NCBI GenBank assembly: GCA_013399115.1
Contig: VXAA01003837.1
Location: 975,173-1,039,172, forward strand
From: Anseranas semipalmata
Taxonomy: Eukaryota; Chordata; Aves; Anseriformes; Anseranatidae
Direction of reading: 5' to 3'
Length of the DNA: 64,000 nt
Positions 44,316-57,457 of this stretch are shown here, piece by piece. Positions within the stretch are counted from its first letter, which is position 1. Every line of letters begins with the position of its first letter. Both the position numbers and the translations under genes were made by a program. A model generated the notes under the pieces. That model was not told the DNA's origin and ran no database searches. It worked only from the letters and a program-made list of their open reading frames with translations.

Positions 44316-46379
44316 TCCCGCAAATACATAAGCAGGTTGAATGATTTGATACAAAAAGTCAGTGCTCCATATTGTCTATGACTGATGTCTCTTGAATTAT
44401 CTTGTTGACTCTGATTTTCATCTTAATTAAATAGGCTGGCTGGACCATGCCATGAGACAGAGCAGGCCAGATTATTATTATTCTGGCTAGTAACATCTCT
44501 TCCAACACAAGTGGTTCCAGCGCAACCCTCTCATATAACCAGAAAGACAGCCTGCTATGGGATCTGACTGCATATCCACTGACCCAAGTGCTCTGAACCC
44601 CCTTTTTATCTGTTCCCTGCCTTCCCCACATCCAGTTTGCACAAGACAGCTAATTTTAGGCAGTTTAGACATACTTCGATTTCATTTGCTGAACTGCAAA
44701 GCCATTCCTTTGAAGTATTTGAGATGAGAAAGACCAGAAAACAAACATAATACTCAGATTAAAGCTCTATTCCTTCTCTAATTTGTGTGTCACTTAGTCA
44801 AAACAGTAAAACAATCCAGCAGCTGAGAAAGAACAAGAGCTCGAATCCAGGCAGTTCATCAGCAGCCGGTGAAGGTCTGGCCCCAAAATGCTTTCTGGAT
44901 TTGCTTGACTCAGTTCAGCACCATGCAGAAAAGCCCAGCTCTGCATATAGGAAGCAGTTTGGCCATTTTGCTGCAGCCTTTTGCCCAGGCAACCTAACTG
45001 TTCATTGTTCTCTCTGGAGAAATTTCTAAGCCCATTTGCCCATATGGGCTTGTGTGAGTGGGAGACGTCACTGTGCAAATCCCTCCTGCAGCAAGGTCCA
45101 GAGGCTGTGAACACTTTTACTGCGTGAAATTAATTGAGCTCCCAGGGTCAGCAGGTTACGAGTAGGCTCATTATGACAAATGATTTCTGTCTGAGTAGGA
45201 AGACCTTTGGGGTCAGTTCAGGATTCTGCCTAAATTTTGTAATTACGCCTGCCTCAGGCCTTAAACAAACTAAGTGTCCCTTAACATGTGGAGGGAGGCA
45301 GCCTGGAGATTAGGGAACAAGCAGAAACAGCCTAGCTTAGTCTAGCTGGGCAGATTTTTAGCTGAAACTTGTAAATAAAAACCCTGACGAGCTCAACAGA
45401 GCTGGAGACAGGCTTAGAGCCTGACGGGGAAAGATCTGGAGTCTCGAGGAACTCTTTATCCCTGCGACGATTACAAGAAGTCCAGCTGGGAAAAGCTCAT
45501 CATAATTCCTGCTCTGTCTGCGACTGAGACACTTCGCATTGCCAAACCCCAAAGGATAATATGCTGCAAAATATGCAACTTGATTGTACGTGGAGCTGTA
45601 TTAGCAACTTCAGGGCTTAGCCTGTGACTCATAACTCTGGCTGGGCGAAGGAGCCATATGCCAGAAAGTCAGGCCAGCTCCTAAGGTTGGATAGAGAGAC
45701 TTAGTTCATGCTTTTCCTTCGCAGCGAGCACTGGGGAGCTAGGGTTGAGGGTGGTCCCTCACCCAGGTGACTGGTGGAGAGCCTGGCTGCTGCTCTAGTA
45801 AGTGGCATGGAGAGGGATGGGACTGTCCCCAGGCAGGGACTCACCTCCCATAACTTCACTGTCCACAAGTTATTTGATGTTAGTCAATGTTATTCAGCAA
45901 GGCAAACTCAAAAAAGAGGGGTGGCCACATCCAAAGCATGATTCAGCCTGCCCTGAAACAGATGGGAAGCATCCACTTTGGATGAAGCTTCTCTAGAGAA
46001 AGTCCAGACTTCCTACAGCTTAGAGAAGGATCTTTAAATGAGGTGAGATGGCGGCACCCAGGCTGGAGCACCCAGAGCCCTGGAGAGACCAAGCCCAACC
46101 TGTCCAGCCTGAGGTAGGTCTGGTGGGACTGCCGGGCATGTTCAAGTGCACCAGCAACATCTCATGTGAAAGAGCCCCCTTCCAGTTATTTTACATGATG
46201 AATCTTTGCAAAAGCTCTCCACGTGCTGTTCCTCGAGCCCAGAAGGGGATACAAAACATTTTCTCATGCTGCTGGCCAGACGGATGAGGGTGGATGGAGA
46301 AATAAGCAATAGGAGGAAAAACACTTTCCTGGAAGTCTCCACTGGAGTACAATACCTGATGGCCCATGGCCACATCAAA
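44316..46379. other. Non-coding block, nothing certain
   Basis: Unique DNA. The 12-bp palindrome GCCCATATGGGC lies at 45038-45049 and can alternatively pair with AAGCCCAT at 45028. AT-rich words GAAATTAATTGAGCTC and GTAATTACGC at about 45126-45248 look regulatory. The short frames show no motif. Confidence 0.45.
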
Positions 46380-47560
46380 TATCAATTCATTAGTCTAATT
46401 AAATTGTATATGTATCTACCTAATACATATTGCTACATTTTTAGATATCTCTGCAAGATACTTCGTGAAGCACGCAGCAAATATCTAATCTTATTTAAAA
46501 ACATTCTCTCTGAAACCTTTATTGGCTCTGAAAGCTGAGCTCAATTATTAAGATTTAAATCTGAATTTAAATCGGACACATACCTCATATTCTTTCTCCT
46601 CACTGCAGATAAAAGTCAGATGTTTGTACAACTCAAAGTTTGAGATGAAAAATAAATGGACATTCAGGTATCTCTTTCAATATTTGTTTGAAAATCAGGA
46701 TAGTAATTTCTCCCAAATTAGGCTCCCTATTATAATTTGCAGCATTTCATTCATTAGTCTTTTCTTACAGCACATTTTCTTCTAATCCTGAAAAACCATA
46801 GGAGCATAGGATCACATGAGTCTATTTTAATTATTCATGTAAATTAAAGAGACAGAATAAAAATTAGATATTCAGAGAAAAGGGTCTGTCTTTCTCATAA
46901 TACTGTTTGTAAAAGCAGAGTGTTTTTTTTTATTTCATCTTTTTTCACTGGTCTTTTACTACACTTTATTGCGCTCTGATCACCATGGACACTTAGAATA
47001 ATCTACAGACAGATTCATGGTTGTTTTTGAATACATCTATAATTGTATGTGTGTATGTGAATTTTTTTTTTTCAATGATTGCACGATTACACTCTGATTT
47101 GAAATGGCAACACAATATAGGAAGGGTTTTTTTAATCATATTTAATGCAATTTTTATAAACTCATATAACATTAATGATACAATAAAATGAAAATGTCAA
47201 ATTTATTCTTAGCAATGGAATTGTATATTTCAGAAAATTTTATTCTTAAAAAGTCTAATATCTGACTTTTGTGAAGCTTCCAGCTTTATTCTATTTTGAA
47301 ATAATACTGGATACTTCTAACATTTTAGAAGTAACTTCTCGATCTCATTTTTGAAGCTGTCAGGTAAAAAGTCAACTTATGTACACACAGTGAAATGACA
47401 ACTGTTAAGTAATACTGGCTGGAGTAACCTAGAGAAACACTCTGTAAATATGCCTAGGACTTTTTCCTATGAATAAAGATGACCTCAGCTGGTTTTGGGT
47501 TTCTCAGAGAATGCAGTTAATAATGTGTGATGATACTATTTATAGTGTCTTCCCTGTGCA
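46380..47560. promoter_or_regulatory. Long AT-rich block, candidate conserved non-coding DNA
   Basis: About 1.2 kb of AT-rich, complex sequence without repeats. Its longest frame on either strand is a run-in from upstream. It contains the palindromic pair GATTTAAATC and GAATTTAAATC near 46552-46572 and many TAAT, ATTA and TTTAAT words. It could be conserved enhancer DNA or just an AT-rich isochore segment. Confidence 0.25.
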
Positions 47561-47813
47561 GATCCATAAAATAATATCCAAAGAGGCTGGCTTCATCTTT
47601 GTTTTGGATTTCAAAAGCAATTCAGAAACTTAGGGTAGGTATGCAAGCCCAAGAGGAGGTGCTGAGGACAGGATTCAGCCTACTTTCCTCCAAGATAGAC
47701 AATGAGGAGATGGAAAACATGAGGCAAGAGGCAGGAGGTGAGCACGTCCTCCAGGCCAGCCCGGGGATGGCACTGCATCTGCTTTCCTGAGCACAGTCTC
47801 CCTGTGGTCTTTG
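47561..47813. other. Non-coding block, nothing identified
   Basis: Unique sequence with short frames on both strands that lack any motif. Confidence 0.5.
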
Positions 47814-47863
47814 GCAATTACCTGTGCCCAGATTTTTAGAACTGGGCACATGCAATTGCATGT
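47814..47863. repeat. Imperfect hairpin plus 16-bp perfect palindrome
   Basis: TGTGCCCAG (47823-47831) pairs with CTGGGCACA (47842-47850). Further out, GCAATT (47814-47819) pairs with AATTGC (47854-47859) across a 3x3 internal loop, leaving a 10-nt terminal loop. Overlapping the right arm is ACATGCAATTGCATGT (47848-47863), a perfect 16-bp palindrome. ACCACATTGTGGT follows near 47896. It may be a worn palindromic transposon relic or a homeodomain/octamer regulatory site. Confidence 0.75.
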
Positions 47864-49648
47864 CTTATTTACCCATATAATTACTGTAATTGTGACCACA
47901 TTGTGGTAATCGTACATGCAAACAATCAATTAGACATCCAAACTGGAAGATGGCACTTCCTGCACTGTTCTCCAAAGACCATTTTCAGCTGTACCTTGTT
48001 GGCTGAGCACCCACAGCATGATCTCCTTAGCACATGCAGCATTGTGCAGTACACATTTATCTTTTTCTGGCATAGAATTAGTCTACACAACCTAATCAGT
48101 CATTTCCCATCAGTCCCCCCAAATAGTGTCTTTTGGAGACAGCAGTACAGATAGTGATTGGCAAATATGTCTAGTTTGTGATGTGCCAACACTTGAAGCA
48201 TGAAAACAAACAAAAATTACCAATGAAGCTGTTAAGGCAGGAAACTCTATTAAGAACCTAAGGGAGAAGTTGCTTCCCTGATTACATATAATATGCACCA
48301 TGTACTCTTAGTGTACCCAGCAATTGTAACAGAACTCCCCTGAGGATTGTGTCGTTGGCTGGCCTGCAGCCAAAGCTGTCACGCTGAAAGTGCATTTCTA
48401 CCCTGAAAAGTGTCTCTGTAAAAAACAGCATCATTGGGTTTCATGTTTATGGTCTCTTAATGATCCAGTATCAGATGTGTTCAGCCTACACGTGAAAACA
48501 GTTCTGGGGACAGAGGTTGTTTAGATTTTGGTGTGGTTTCTCTCTGCCCTGACTGCTAGAAATTGTGATGGAAGCATGGAGCAAAGCTTGCTCTTTTAAG
48601 ATAAAAATAGAAAATACTCATTTTTAGTCATGACAGGAGGATTGAATAAACTTCTACTGAATTCTATAGAATGATTTAAAAACCTCATGATAGTACACTT
48701 ACATTCCATATATAGGCTATTAGATAAATAATAGCAGCCTATTGATTAAGAGCATTCCCAAAACCTGAAGTCAATACATGGAAGAGATCTTTTTGACTTG
48801 CTCTACCTTTGGATCATTTCTTTTTGTCCTAGCTGAGGAGTTTTCCAGAGGGGGAAAGGGAACAATATCTTGAGGGACAGGGAAGTTGAAACCTTGATCT
48901 CATGTGATTTGTTCCAATGACAGACTTTGACTGAGCTGAGCAGAAGTTGTTTTATTTTTTGCAGTTCTGATTTTTATTAGAAAATACTATTTGAAATTAA
49001 AAGAGCTTTTTGGAGGAGAGGAAAGGGTATTAATCTAACGAAAGTCTGTTCTGAAAAACAGGAAAATAATGTGACATTTTTCAGAGCACAATGATTTTGC
49101 TTTTCCATTTCATTCAAACCCAGTTTTTGAAATGGACTTTATGTGAAATAGTAAAAGGTAGAAAAAAAAATCTCACCAAACCAACTCCGGTATATCAAAA
49201 CAGAACTTTTCAACTATCTCTAGTGTTTTCTTTGTGAAATGCAATTTTGCAAAATTATAGAAGAAATAACCTAAGTCTTTCAGAAACTATTGAGGCAAAT
49301 ATAGAAAAACACATTTTTAACATGTAAATTTGTGATTGTGCAATTTGCTGTTCAGTCTGCACATTACTTTGAGACACATTACTAACTTCAGATATGTCGT
49401 GTTTTAAGGTACTCCTTAGAGTATGGACCATCATTTACTATGTTTTAAGCAGCTATACTGAAAGGTATCTTACCCCATACTGCTGAAAATTACTCTAATG
49501 AAAAAAGTCAAATAATATTGTCAGAAAAGAAGGAACACTTTCTCATGAACTTTGGAAAGGAAAAATTAATGATGTTATCTTTTATTTTCATTATTCTTGA
49601 AGATTTTTTCTCTTTTCCTATTTTCCCCTCCTTCCACTCTCCCTCATA
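47864..49648. other. Non-coding block, nothing identified
   Basis: AT-rich unique DNA. No repeat family and no open frame with a motif. Confidence 0.5.
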
Positions 49649-49794
49649 TTCCCCTTTTTTTTTCTTTTTCTTTTTCTTTTCCTTTTCCTTTTCCTTTTCC
49701 TTTTCCTTTTCCTTTTCCTTTTCCTTTTCCTTTTCCTTTTCCTTTTCCTTTTCCTTTCTTTTTCTCTTTCTCTCTCTTTTTTTTTCCTTTTTCC
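49649..49794. repeat. 146-nt uninterrupted polypyrimidine tract, (TTTTCC)n core
   Basis: All bases from 49649 to 49794 are C or T. The core (about 49675-49755) is a clean hexamer array of TTTTCC, flanked by TTTTTC and CTCT units. The Lys-Glu and Phe-Ser frames on the two strands (105-119 codons) are artefacts of the repeat. It is triplex-prone and probably length-variable. Confidence 0.98.
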
Positions 49795-51392
49795 ATTGCA
49801 AAAGCATAAAGAAAATTAATAATTCAGAAAAATAGCCCTTTGCTCTCAAAACCCAAAAGCTTTGCATTCCTCACCTCTATTTGGGGAGGATGGTAGAGAG
49901 AGGGGAACAGAGCCATTGAAAAGAGAAGAAGACCTATTCCTTGCAGCAATTTTATTTTTTATTTTTTAAGACAGTCCATTTTGATGTAAAATATGTTCTT
50001 CAAAGCCTTTCAATTCTCTGCAGTCTGGTGAGAGTTAAAAGGTAGACAAAAAAAAAAAAAAATAATGATCTAGTGGAAGATAGCTAAAACCTTAAAATGA
50101 GTGTAATCAGAACAAAAACAGTGATGCCAGTGCACTGTCTTGCTATAATTAAGAGCCTTTCAGGAAAAGTGACATGAAAAGGAGCAGAGATTAATCACAT
50201 AAACCTAAACAAAGTGGGCTGGGGGTACCTCTCTGCCCTGTGCTCATGGCACAGTGGATGAGCAGCTCCTGGGCAATGATGGGAATGGAGAAGCCATGGC
50301 TGGAACCCAGGTCCCTTGGGAGAAACTGCAGAAACTTGCTACCACAGCTCCATGAGCACCCTCCTTAGCACCAGCGCCTCCTGTCACACTCATCTCAGCC
50401 TTGTCCCACTGACCAGTCTCACTGCTTGCAGTGTTTTAAGGAGTCAGACAAAGGAAGGGTGGTTAAAAAATCTCCTACGTTGGCTTTCAACCACTTGCTA
50501 TCAGAGAAAAACAAAAGCAGAACTTGATCTTTTGTTGTTGTTTTGTTTTTTTCTCCTTTTGAAAAAGGGATTCCTCATCTTTACCACTCCTTCATATTCT
50601 AACTGCCCCAGCTGGAAACCTTCTAGGCCTTTTTAAAACAGGATTAAAAACCCAGTTTTCTGCATTAGCACAGCTCAAAAGGATAACCTCAGCTCTTTTC
50701 TCTGCCAGCCAGCTTTTTAATCCTGAATCACATGTCACTTCAAATTATGAATATGATTTTCATGTCCCCCTCGGGCCTAAATTTCACCCAAGTAAATCCT
50801 CTCATTCAGCAGCCGGAGAAATGTGTCAAAAGCAGTGATCTTCAAGCACTGAGAGTGCTCTGGGAGAGATCAAACTGTCCCAGCCTGAACTCTCCCAGTG
50901 CCAGGCGTCTTCTCCCCTCCTGTTTATTGTTGTTGACAACGTGCATCTCCCCCCTTCCCCTCCCGGTCTGAAAGCTTGGGATGGCAAAAGAGAGAGAAAA
51001 ATGTCCCTTCTTCCTTCAAAATATTCCTGGGACTGATCCTTCCTGCACTTGCAGGAGCAGGAGGAGAACAAAGACACGCATAAACCGATGCTGGTAACAA
51101 GAAATGAAACCACCTGATAACGTGCTGCTTGCTTTCATCTCCTCGCACAGCTCGCCGCCGATATGATCAGCAGCCAGACAAGTGAACTGGCAAAACGGCC
51201 CCGATTTCCAAGCCAGCCAGGTTGCTGTGCCGCTGTCACGCTCCATTTAAAGAAGGGAGCTCTTCCTCACCCGGCTTTCTTTGCTCTCTGCAGTTCCCTC
51301 TCTCTCAAGTACCCTGCAAACACAAGCTACTTATAACTTATAACATTCCTGTCAGAGTCAATGTGTGCTTCCAGCCATGGTCTATAAACAGA
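49795..51392. other. Non-coding block, partly regulatory-looking
   Basis: Unique DNA. An A run lies at about 50048-50061. A CpG-bearing stretch at 51140-51245 (GCTCGCCGCCGATATGATCA and onward) precedes a strong acceptor-like CTTTCTTTGCTCTCTGCAG ending near 51292, but no donor or coherent frame follows. Confidence 0.45.
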
Positions 51393-51445
51393 TAGAGATT
51401 GTGTCTTGGGCAAATTATTTAAAATCTGAGCATCAAACCCAGAAT
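51393..51445 (+). repeat. MIR-like ancient relic (short)
   Basis: GTGTCTTGGGCAAATTATTT followed by AAAATCTGAGCATC matches the MIR segment 'GACCTTGGGCAAGTTACTTAACCTCTCTGAGCCTCAG'. Only about 50 bases are recognisable. Confidence 0.5.
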
Positions 51446-52839
51446 GAGAACTCCAGAAATCTGCAGACAGTCCTGGCTCTTCAGTCTTCAGTCACCTTTG
51501 TTGAGCTTTCCTTTTCTACCCTGTCCCCAAATACTTTCTTACTTCCAAAAAGAACAATATTATTGCGTTTTGATATGTTTAGGTATTTGTACCTTTCCCA
51601 AGTTGACTGTGGCCTTTGCCTTTGCTTACTGCAATGGTAGATGCTGCAGGTGCCAAAGCTTTGCTCACCTTTCACTAATGGGAGCTGTGAAGCATATTGG
51701 GGTTGTACTAATGAGGGCCATCTCCACTGTAGTATGATGAGTAGGTAAGTGTAATGATGATCCTCATTCAGTCCATCCGGGCAAGGAACAGAGATGCTTG
51801 GTTTTGGTATTCAAGTTGCTCTGGGGTTGGAACTAATAACTTTGCTGAGGCTTTCTCAGCTCCAAACCAGACATCTGAGTTCAGCTCTCTCCACAAAGAG
51901 TGGAGACAAAGTTCTGGTTTGAGGTCACCTTGTTTGAACACACTTTTCTGTGGGTTCCCCACACTTCATCAGCAAAGGTGTTTTAGTTTGGTTTGGGGTT
52001 TTAATTTTCTTATGATTTCTCCCATTCCTTAAAAAATGGAAATGGCCAGTAGGCCACTGCCAGTCTGAAATAAATCTCAGTGCTGTTTGCTTTCAAAGGA
52101 GTTAGAGAGAAGATCAGAGGCTGGAACTGAAATAAGAAGTCACCCCAACAGCTTTGTGGTATTGTTGTTGTTATCCTCAGGGAACTCAATAAGGAACAAG
52201 GACAGAAATAAGAGATCAGAGGAAACATGCATGGATACAGTCTCTATTTTGAACCTCTAGCCTTCCTCATAGGGAAAGAGGGCAAAGACAGACCCAAGAC
52301 ATCACGGAAGGCAGAGAGCACCCAAAGCCACAGGGCGGTGCACAGCCCCACAGCCGTGTCGGGTGGCTGTCCGGCTGCAATGACATGGCCATTTCCCATT
52401 TGAAAACCGGTCAAACAAATGTTTTCATCCTGCAGTAGAGCAAACACAAATGTGGAAAGGGTCTAGGAGGGCATATTTATCACTCGCTTACCTTCCCACG
52501 GTGAAGAAGCCGCAGGAGTTATTAGAAAAACCTCACCATTCAAAACATTCCCATAGCCATGAACATGTTTCTGAACAAATGTATATCCTGGGACAGTTTC
52601 TCATTCAGAATATCAGCTCTGATCCAACCATTGCCTGTTGTTTTTTGAAGTTTCAGCAGCAAAACAGAAACATAGTGGTTTGCCAAGAGAGGTGGGCAGG
52701 AAACAGTTTTTCCAATCCACAAACAGTTCTCAGTCTAGAGTTTTTCCATCGTCATATAGAGTGAAAGGTAGAAATCTGAAACTTTAAAGGATTCAGACCT
52801 TATCAACCAAATCATTTTTATGAACTTCCCTTTATAATA
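51446..52839. other. Non-coding block, nothing identified
   Basis: Unique sequence. Frames of 60-104 codons show no motif. Confidence 0.5.
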
Positions 52840-53060
52840 TTGTGGTGGAAAAAAAAATATTTTCTTTTGATTTCAAAATGTTTACTTTTTAATGTAAATC
52901 ACAGTAAATTTGAAAGCAAAAATATTATTTTACTTTAATTTACTCTCCCTCTCCTTCCCCCCTCCAATCTCCCTGCCAAACTAAGACATTCAGATAGCCA
53001 CCAGTATTTTCAATCAACTGGCATTTTTCAATTCAAAATAATTGCCAAAAAATCCCCACC
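52840..53060. promoter_or_regulatory. Candidate conserved non-coding element
   Basis: AT-rich complex sequence around a pyrimidine-rich centre (52940-52975), with TTTGATTTCAAAATG and TTCAATTCAAAATAATTG words. No repeat or open frame. Weak call by texture only. Confidence 0.2.
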
Positions 53061-56000
53061 AGTGTCTAAGACCATACTAATGACTGCCTTTCCTCAGTCT
53101 AGAGGTGGCAACAGCTTAGTGACTGCAGAGCTGCAAGTACAGAGTTTGTAATCCCTTAAGCAGTGCTTTGAGGCTTCCAGTAGCTAATATATGTCCACCA
53201 CCACAGCAAGGAATAAAATGAATATTTCCTCCTTTAGCCCTTTATGTTTAGTATTACAAAAGCTTGTAGAACTGAATTTCCAGAGTGGTGATTTTTTTCC
53301 TTTCCACCGTTGGATGATAAATTTGTTTATCTTTGCTCTTGGCACCAAGCTTTGTGAACATTTCTAAAAGAAACAACGAAAACTCACTCATGGTCTGCTA
53401 AATCAATACTCCCAGTGTCTCGCTCTCCCTTGCCAATGCACCTTGTATAACCATTCACCGCTCAGCCCGTTAGCGTCCATTTTGCACTGGTGGAAATGAC
53501 TAAACCAGCTGCAGAGCAATGGGGAACCAAAGCTCTACCTCCCTCCTTAGACGTGATCTGAGCATCAGCTCTAAGAAATACATGGCTGAGGACGAGCCTT
53601 CATTCCAAGACAGTGATAAGCAAAAAGGGTCTGGTGTCAAAGTGAATGAGATAAAATGACAGGTGTAGCCTCTCCACACAATAGGACAAGTCACAATATT
53701 TCTGTACAGTAGCTCCCTTAAACACAGAGCTCAGAGACAGACCGGAGGAGATGTGATTGCAGAAGGTATGTGTAAGAGGATGTAGACTTAAATTTGACAG
53801 TCACTTTATAAATGAATTCCTGGCCGTGTGATGTCCCTTCAAGTCTACTTGCTGCTGCGGACTGGCAATAGTTTTCTGTGGGTAAAAATACTGAATTTTC
53901 CAAAGCCTGATTTATGATTATTCTCTGCTAAAGTCTTAAAAACACAAAAATTATTACAGCTATTTGTATCTCATCCTGGCATCGTTGTTCTCCATTGCAG
54001 TAAGTGGAACTATCTTTTCTTAAAATGCTGGATCGAATCCATATTCTATTTATTACGTCTGAGGACTGCTCTTCTCTATTTTATAGTCTGTTGTTTACGA
54101 ACTGTGCCAGGGGATAAAAAGTGCATGATCTGAAAAAGTGCAGAAGAGTCATCATCATCCTTCTTTTTCCATTTTTTCCAAAAAACAAAACAAAACAATA
54201 GTGGCTCCCAAAGGTATTTGCTTTTTAGACCTTTACAGAAAAGCAGAACACAAGAGCAAAAATAGAAACCTCTGGTGGATGTGTTTGGCTTGTCCCCTAG
54301 GCCAAAAAGCCCATGGCTCAAAAAGGCATATGACAGGGATATGAGGGGTTGAGCATATCCCCTGCTCTGCCCCTATGTGATTTTATTGCTCTCTGCATTC
54401 ATTTATTCTCTTTGCAGTTTAAGTTCAGGGAGGAGGAATGTACAGGCTGATCCCTGGAATAAGGAGGGAATCCAGAATAGTGAAGGGGGCAGCATGTATC
54501 CAACATTTCCATCTATTTTTGTTTTAAGTCCCGCCTGTCCTGTACGAAAGCTTTGTGTACATAGTTTACACATGGCTTGCACCAGCCTATTTCCATCCAC
54601 ATCCTAGAGCAGCTCTGCTGTTGTGCTTTGTCCTTCACCCAAAAAGTCCCTGACAGTGTGAGAGCTGGCTTCCCAAGCAGCTACAAGCTGTTCTTCTGAA
54701 CTGGAAGGGGTGGGTTTCCAGATTTTTAAAAATTTGAGAAACAGCATCCAGTTGAGTATTTGTCAGTGCTTATTTAATAATTTATGATTCTGTGGGCCTA
54801 AAAATCTTTTTAAAGAAGAAAAACAAACCCTCTGATGGGTTGGGTGGGTGATCCTGGATACTGGTAGTGTCAGAGGGAGACGATGTGTGATAAATCCAGT
54901 GACAGCCCACTGGAAGGCACATACAAGCCAGCTCATTAAGAGTGAGTGCACATACAGGTTTTTGGTACTTGTCCACCTTTCACCCTCTGATGGACCACAG
55001 CTAAGCAGTGCAGCATCTGTTGTATGCAGCAGTTGACACCATTTTGTCCTGTGACTCACAGAGAGCCCACTTTGGAACAGTACATAATACTGTATTAATA
55101 TGAAGATGTATGAATACATTTCTAGTACACAAAAGTACAGAAATCTCCTGTATCCCATCACTGACTTGTGTGACAATGTCCCTGCAGGTGGACAACAACA
55201 TTACCATGGTTTTTGCCCCTGGTCTGGTGAGATCATGAGAATAAGTCTGCAGTCGGGCTCTCAAGCCCAGCTGGTGTCTTTTGCTGAGATAATACAACAA
55301 AATATTTGTGTTTGGCTCTTTCCTAGGAAAAGACAAATGACAACAGAAAGCAGAGTGGTTTTGCTACATTATTTGTATAATGGCTTAACACTCAATGTGG
55401 TATAAGCAGCAGTATCACAAAGTTAGCCTTGCATCAAACAGATGGTTAGGGAATTGCAATGTCTGCAAACCCGGAGCATCTTCCACTTCTAGATGCAAGT
55501 TAATACTAGAGGTGGTGCTGTATGAAGGGAAGAGACTTTGTGACAGCTCTGGGGCTCAACAAGTCCACAGGGTCCAATTCCCAGTTCAATTGTAGTCCTT
55601 TCCTCCTTCTCAACCACATAGACATCTGGTGTTATTAAAAGCCAGTAAAAGAACTGTTTTCAAAGCTAGCTCCCCAACACTGCATGTGTAACCATATGTG
55701 GTAATATAGCATTACATTAGAAATAAAAAAAAGGCCTGCTTATCGAAGATCAGCAACTTTATAATTTTTTTTTCAGCAGCCTTTCTCTGTTCATGTGGTT
55801 ATTGGTTCTTGTAACTGTTCTCTTCTTTTGAAGCCTTTTAATTAGATGCAAGGGCTGGATTTATTAAAAGTTCTTGACTGCTATGGTCTTCAGATAACCA
55901 TGACCTACTCATGGAAACCATCCCAAATCTAGCATCTTTAAAGCAAAATTAAAATTTTCTTTTTCCCTCCCTGTCATGTATATGCTGGTCCTACTCTTAG

Positions 56001-57425
56001 TGTGTCAATGTGGGCAGTTTCTGCCCCAGAATGTCTAATAGAGAATTGCTCCCATACAGAAAATATTTTGTCAGCATAAAGCTGGTAAAATTAACTGAAC
56101 ACTACATAGATTATTGATTTTCCTGGTCTCTGGTTGTGGCAGGACTAAGGACTATGCTCATTAATTCTGTGCTCAAATTAAAGACAAAAAAGCATGATAG
56201 AAAGAGGTAAAAGGGTAAAAAGAGAGAAGAAATGGGGCTGAACCAAAAGCTGCCTCCAGAGCTGACCAAGGAGGGTGTCTGTAACCTTTTTGTGGGAAGA
56301 GCCATCTCATGTTATTTACTGAACACTTCACATAGAATGACCACATCACAATACAGACGATATTAGGTAAATATGGAGAGAGAAACTGGGGAAAAAAGAA
56401 TTGCTAGAAGAGAACAGGCAGCATGGTACTTTGCTACAGCACCACAGATGTTCTCCTCTGAAGCCAGGTGGATCTCAGTCTTGACTTACCCAGGGGAAAC
56501 TGAGACTGAAATTTGGTCCATTCTGCCCAATAGCAATGGCAGTAAAGAAATAATGCCAGCTTCAGTCACCCTGACCTGAAGAGCATATCAGACTCATCTG
56601 TAATATCCTGCACTGGCAGTCCTGACACTAAATCTCTAAGGTGCATGGTGCTGGCCTCAGGAACAGCTTTTCTGAGCTAGAGTGGGCTGTGGAGGAAGGT
56701 GTGCCTGCTTCTCCTCTCTGGGCAGACAGAAGAGGTGAGCTTGCAGCGTGGAGGGAAAGAGAGGACAAGAAAAAAAAAAAAAAAGGAAAAAAAAACTTAT
56801 TTCACTAAGAAGTCTCCTTTTTCTGTGGACAGGATGCATACAACAGGAAGGATGTGGACACCAAATAACTCATCTCAGGATTTCTCCATCATTAGGGAAA
56901 TTGAGGTATTGAAGCATGGATTTCCTTCACATGCTATTCTAGTGAAAAGCAATTCAGCAATAAGGCAAAATGCTACTACTACATTGCTGCTCCTAAGGGT
57001 GCAAACTTTCCCTCTCTTCCTCTCCCTGCCCTACTCGCCTGCTCATCTCTCACCCTACACCTGCTCATTGGGCTTGCAATGCACCAGCATTCAGCAGGAA
57101 AATTAATACTTATTTCTTTCACAGTTTTCTCCTTCATCATAGGCACAGAAGCACACAGTGTATCCATCAAGCCACTTGGGCAATGGTTTAATGCAGCTGT
57201 TAAATGTGGAAGGGGAGAGTGTAAAGCAAACCTAGATGTTAACCTTTCCCACAGCTTCAAGATTTCTCAGAAATGTGGCTGAAGCTGGATTTTACCACCC
57301 CAACAGCTGGAGGCCCCTGGGCCAGGCTGGAGCTAGGAAGCCCCTGTCATCAGAGGGGCTGAGATGGGAACAGAGAGCAATCAAGAACTGGGTTTGGTGC
57401 TCCTATTGCCACTTGGAAACCTGTG
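53061..57425. other. Non-coding block, nothing certain
   Basis: Unique DNA. An A-rich tract lies at 56769-56796, and CAAAA units lie near 54187-54197. The stretch at about 55740-55930 is AT-rich, complex and free of open frames, possibly conserved. The longest frames are 135-137 codons (minus 54763-55176; plus 56699-57106, which crosses the A-rich tract). No domain was recognised. Confidence 0.45.
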
Positions 57426-57457
57426 CTGCTGGCTGTGCTCCCTAAAACTCACTAGCC
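57426..57457. repeat. 32-bp dispersed near-repeat, copy A
   Basis: Matches 60533-60564 at 29 of 32 positions in the same orientation (CTGTGCTCCCTAAA is shared exactly). The flanks do not obviously align. It may be a fragment of a low-copy repeat or a coincidence. Confidence 0.5.

Noticed and set aside
44836..44852. GAGCTCGAATCCAG as a tRNA B-box
   Set aside because: There is no A-box at the right distance and no acceptor or anticodon stem can be drawn.
49508..49867. Lys/Glu-repeat frame on the minus strand and Phe/Ser-repeat frames on the plus strand
   Set aside because: Produced by the (TTTTCC)n tract; the non-repeat ends have no recognisable motif.
51270..51360. Strong acceptor-like CTTTCTTTGCTCTCTGCAG as the start of an exon
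   Set aside because: The following sequence has no matching donor and no coherent frame linked to it.
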